Shown: piece after piece, positions 5,836 through 6,499 of the stretch
How positions within the stretch are numbered: the first letter of the stretch is position 1
Layout: the number at the start of each line of letters is the position of its first letter
Origin: Candidatus Falkowiibacteriota bacterium
Lineage (GTDB): Bacteria; Patescibacteriota; Patescibacteriia; JACRDY01
Length of the DNA: 6,499 bases
Assembly: GCA_016218485.1 (NCBI GenBank)
Contig: JACRDY010000015.1
Span: forward strand, 1 to 6,499
Reading direction: 5' to 3'
Translations under genes and position numbers: made by a program
Notes under the pieces: model-generated
Told to the model about the DNA's origin: nothing
The model's database searches: none
What the model saw: the letters and a program-made list of their open reading frames with translations, nothing else

Positions 5836-5890
5836 AGTTGAAAGTTATAAAGTTGAAAGTTTCGTACTTTTAACTTTATAACTTTCAACT
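5836..5890. repeat. near-perfect 25-bp inverted repeat (TTCGT loop)
   Basis: Bases 5836-5860 are complementary to 5866-5890 with a single G-T wobble, around the 5-base loop TTCGT (5861-5865). Each arm is itself built of repeated AGTTGAAAGT/ATAAAGTT-like words. It fills most of the 78-base gap between map and ruvX and ends 14 bases before the ruvX ATG. The stem is about three quarters A+T and has no T-run after it, so it is not a classic terminator, but it could stall transcription, stabilise the map mRNA end, or be a palindromic mobile repeat. Confidence 0.8.
5853..5882 (+). promoter_or_regulatory. possible ruvX promoter inside the inverted repeat
   Basis: TTGAAA (5853-5858) and TATAAC (5877-5882) are 18 bases apart, matching 4 or 5 of 6 positions of each box, and would start transcription close to ruvX. 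Because the hairpin consists of repeated TTGAAA and TATAA words on both strands, this match may arise by composition alone. Confidence 0.3.
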
Positions 5891-5904
5891 TTCTAACTTA
5901 CTCT

Positions 5905-6297
5905 ATGTCCAAAATTCTCGGCATTGATTATGGTTCTCAACGCGTCGGTCTGGCGCTCGGCGACGAGGAGCAGAAGATCGCCCTGCCGTTTGACGTCCTG
6001 CCTAATAATGAGGGCTTTGTCGGGACCTTGCGCCGGGTGATTGAGAATGAAAAAATTTACCGTTTAGTGGTGGGAGTGCCGTTCACTATGCAGGGGGGGG
6101 CTAGCGCCAAGACGCGAGAAGCGGAAGAATTTATTGATATGCTGGAGCGCAATTTCAATATGCCCATTCTCCGCGAAGATGAACGGCTTAGCTCCAAGAT
6201 GGCTGATCAGCTGTTTAAGGATTACCGCCAGAAGTATGACCGTGACGCCATTGCCGCCATGATTATTCTCCAGGGGTATTTGGATAAGATTAAATAA
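5905..6297 (+). CDS. ruvX: Holliday junction resolvase-like protein, YqgF/RuvX family
   Basis: This 130-aa protein is a short RNase H-fold nuclease of the YqgF family, named as a putative Holliday junction resolvase and, in E. coli, implicated in 16S rRNA 5' end maturation. Family signatures occur in order: GIDYGSQRVGLALGD (6-20) with catalytic Asp8; LVVGVPFTMQGG (54-65), the second strand block; EDERLSS (91-97) with the conserved acidic Glu; and DRDAIAAMIILQGYLD (112-127), with the final acidic residue near Asp114. The length is normal. A run of eight G (6093-6100) encodes part of QGGA and leaves the frame open. It follows map by 78 bases, mostly the hairpin, so it may be cotranscribed with map or use its own promoter. 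The ATG at 5905 is 14 bases beyond the hairpin and has a pyrimidine-rich leader, not a Shine-Dalgarno motif. Confidence 0.95.
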   Translation: MSKILGIDYGSQRVGLALGDEEQKIALPFDVLPNNEGFVGTLRRVIENEKIYRLVVGVPFTMQGGASAKTREAEEFIDMLERNFNMPILREDERLSSKMADQLFKDYRQKYDRDAIAAMIILQGYLDKIK

Positions 6298-6303
6298 TGC
6301 GTC

Positions 6304-6340
6304 ACGAATTTAAACGAATTAGACACGAATTAAAACGAAT
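6304..6340. repeat. helically phased ACGAAT array
   Basis: ACGAAT occurs at 6304-6309, 6314-6319, 6325-6330 and 6335-6340, so the starts are 10, 11 and 10 bases apart, about one DNA turn each. The first two copies form the 17-mer that is inverted in the promoter region at 170-186 with one change. Phased identical hexamers on one face of the helix suggest cooperative protein binding or a dispersed repeat; no regulator is known to me. Confidence 0.5.
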
Positions 6341-6350
6341 AAATGCTGCC

Positions 6351-6383
6351 GATGCCTATGAGGCCATCTCAAAACCCCGTTTT
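6351..6383. repeat. two small hairpins side by side
   Basis: GATGCCT (6351-6357), loop ATG, AGGC-C-ATC (6361-6368) gives a 7-bp stem with one bulged C. Immediately after, AAAAC (6371-6375), loop CCC, GTTTT (6379-6383) gives a 5-bp stem. Neither has a following T-run. They lie between the ACGAAT array and the large fold-back and may be part of the same structured element. No coding frame crosses them on either strand. Confidence 0.5.
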
Positions 6384-6390
6384 CTCCTGC

Positions 6391-6488
6391 AATTTCTAAA
6401 TTTTGGCTGCACATTATTCAGAACTCGTCAGCTTATCCCGCGATAAACCTCCTCGTTCTTCATAATTTTCGCTCAAAATTTAGAAATT
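6391..6488. repeat. 98-nt fold-back element with nested inverted repeats
   Basis: AATTTCTAAATTTTG (6391-6405) is perfectly inverted at 6474-6488. Inside it, after equal 7-base spacers, ATTATTCAGAAC (6413-6424) pairs with GTTCTTCATAAT (6455-6466) except for two central mismatches. At the centre, TTATC (6433-6437) and GATAA (6442-6446) close a CCGC loop. The three nested stems make one long, nearly symmetric hairpin. No ORF of note lies on either strand: the only minus-strand ATG frame gives an 11-codon peptide. It could be a palindromic mobile repeat or a structured RNA; there is no clear promoter or terminator in the window. Confidence 0.6.
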
Positions 6489-6499
6489 TCGTTACGAAA

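Noticed and set aside
6409..6485. Small minus-strand peptide genes in the fold-back region.
   Set aside because: The ATG frame gives only 11 codons and the longer frame lacks a start; the inverted-repeat structure explains the sequence better.

Overview
The window looks like a piece of a Candidate Phyla Radiation (Patescibacteria, Parcubacteria-like) genome. Evidence: small tightly packed genes; two conserved proteins of unknown function (171 and 203 aa) flanking a membrane-anchored HerA/VirD4-type ATPase, an arrangement I associate with this group; a methionine aminopeptidase with a lengthened active-site loop; coding DNA of moderate GC separated by AT-rich, hairpin-rich intergenic DNA; and no Shine-Dalgarno motif before any of the six genes. 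All six genes lie on the + strand and read well under the standard bacterial code. Assignment to a phylum is inference from gene content, not from a marker phylogeny.

Layout. 1-315 is non-coding and holds a weak terminator-like hairpin, a twin-hairpin repeat flanked by a 10-base direct repeat, a cluster of ATTCGT motifs, a palindrome with a possible leftward promoter, and a good rightward promoter (TTGGCT-18-TATAAT). 316-4131 is a likely three-gene operon: a helical protein with a disordered head, an 872-aa T4SS coupling-protein-like ATPase with one N-terminal membrane segment, and a beta-rich protein with a helical head. 4132-4398 is non-coding and contains two tandem copies, about three quarters identical, of a ~104-bp element with terminal inverted repeats, then a hairpin plus T-run that ends exactly at the adk start codon. 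4399-5826 is the adk-map pair (adenylate kinase, type I methionine aminopeptidase), commonly part of the secY end of ribosomal protein operons but here without secY or infA. A near-perfect 25-bp hairpin (5836-5890) separates map from ruvX (Holliday junction resolvase-like YqgF, 5905-6297). 6298-6499 is non-coding and strongly structured: four ACGAAT motifs at helical spacing, two small hairpins and a 98-nt fold-back.

How it fits together. The first operon probably builds or powers a membrane DNA- or protein-handling machine; its two unknown proteins are candidate partners of the ATPase. The second block is housekeeping: nucleotide balance, N-terminal methionine removal, and RNA/DNA processing. 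The most unusual content is non-coding: nearly every intergenic gap carries a different class of inverted or phased repeat, suggesting several families of small palindromic elements scattered in this genome. I see no CRISPR array, tRNA, rRNA, transposase or defence gene.
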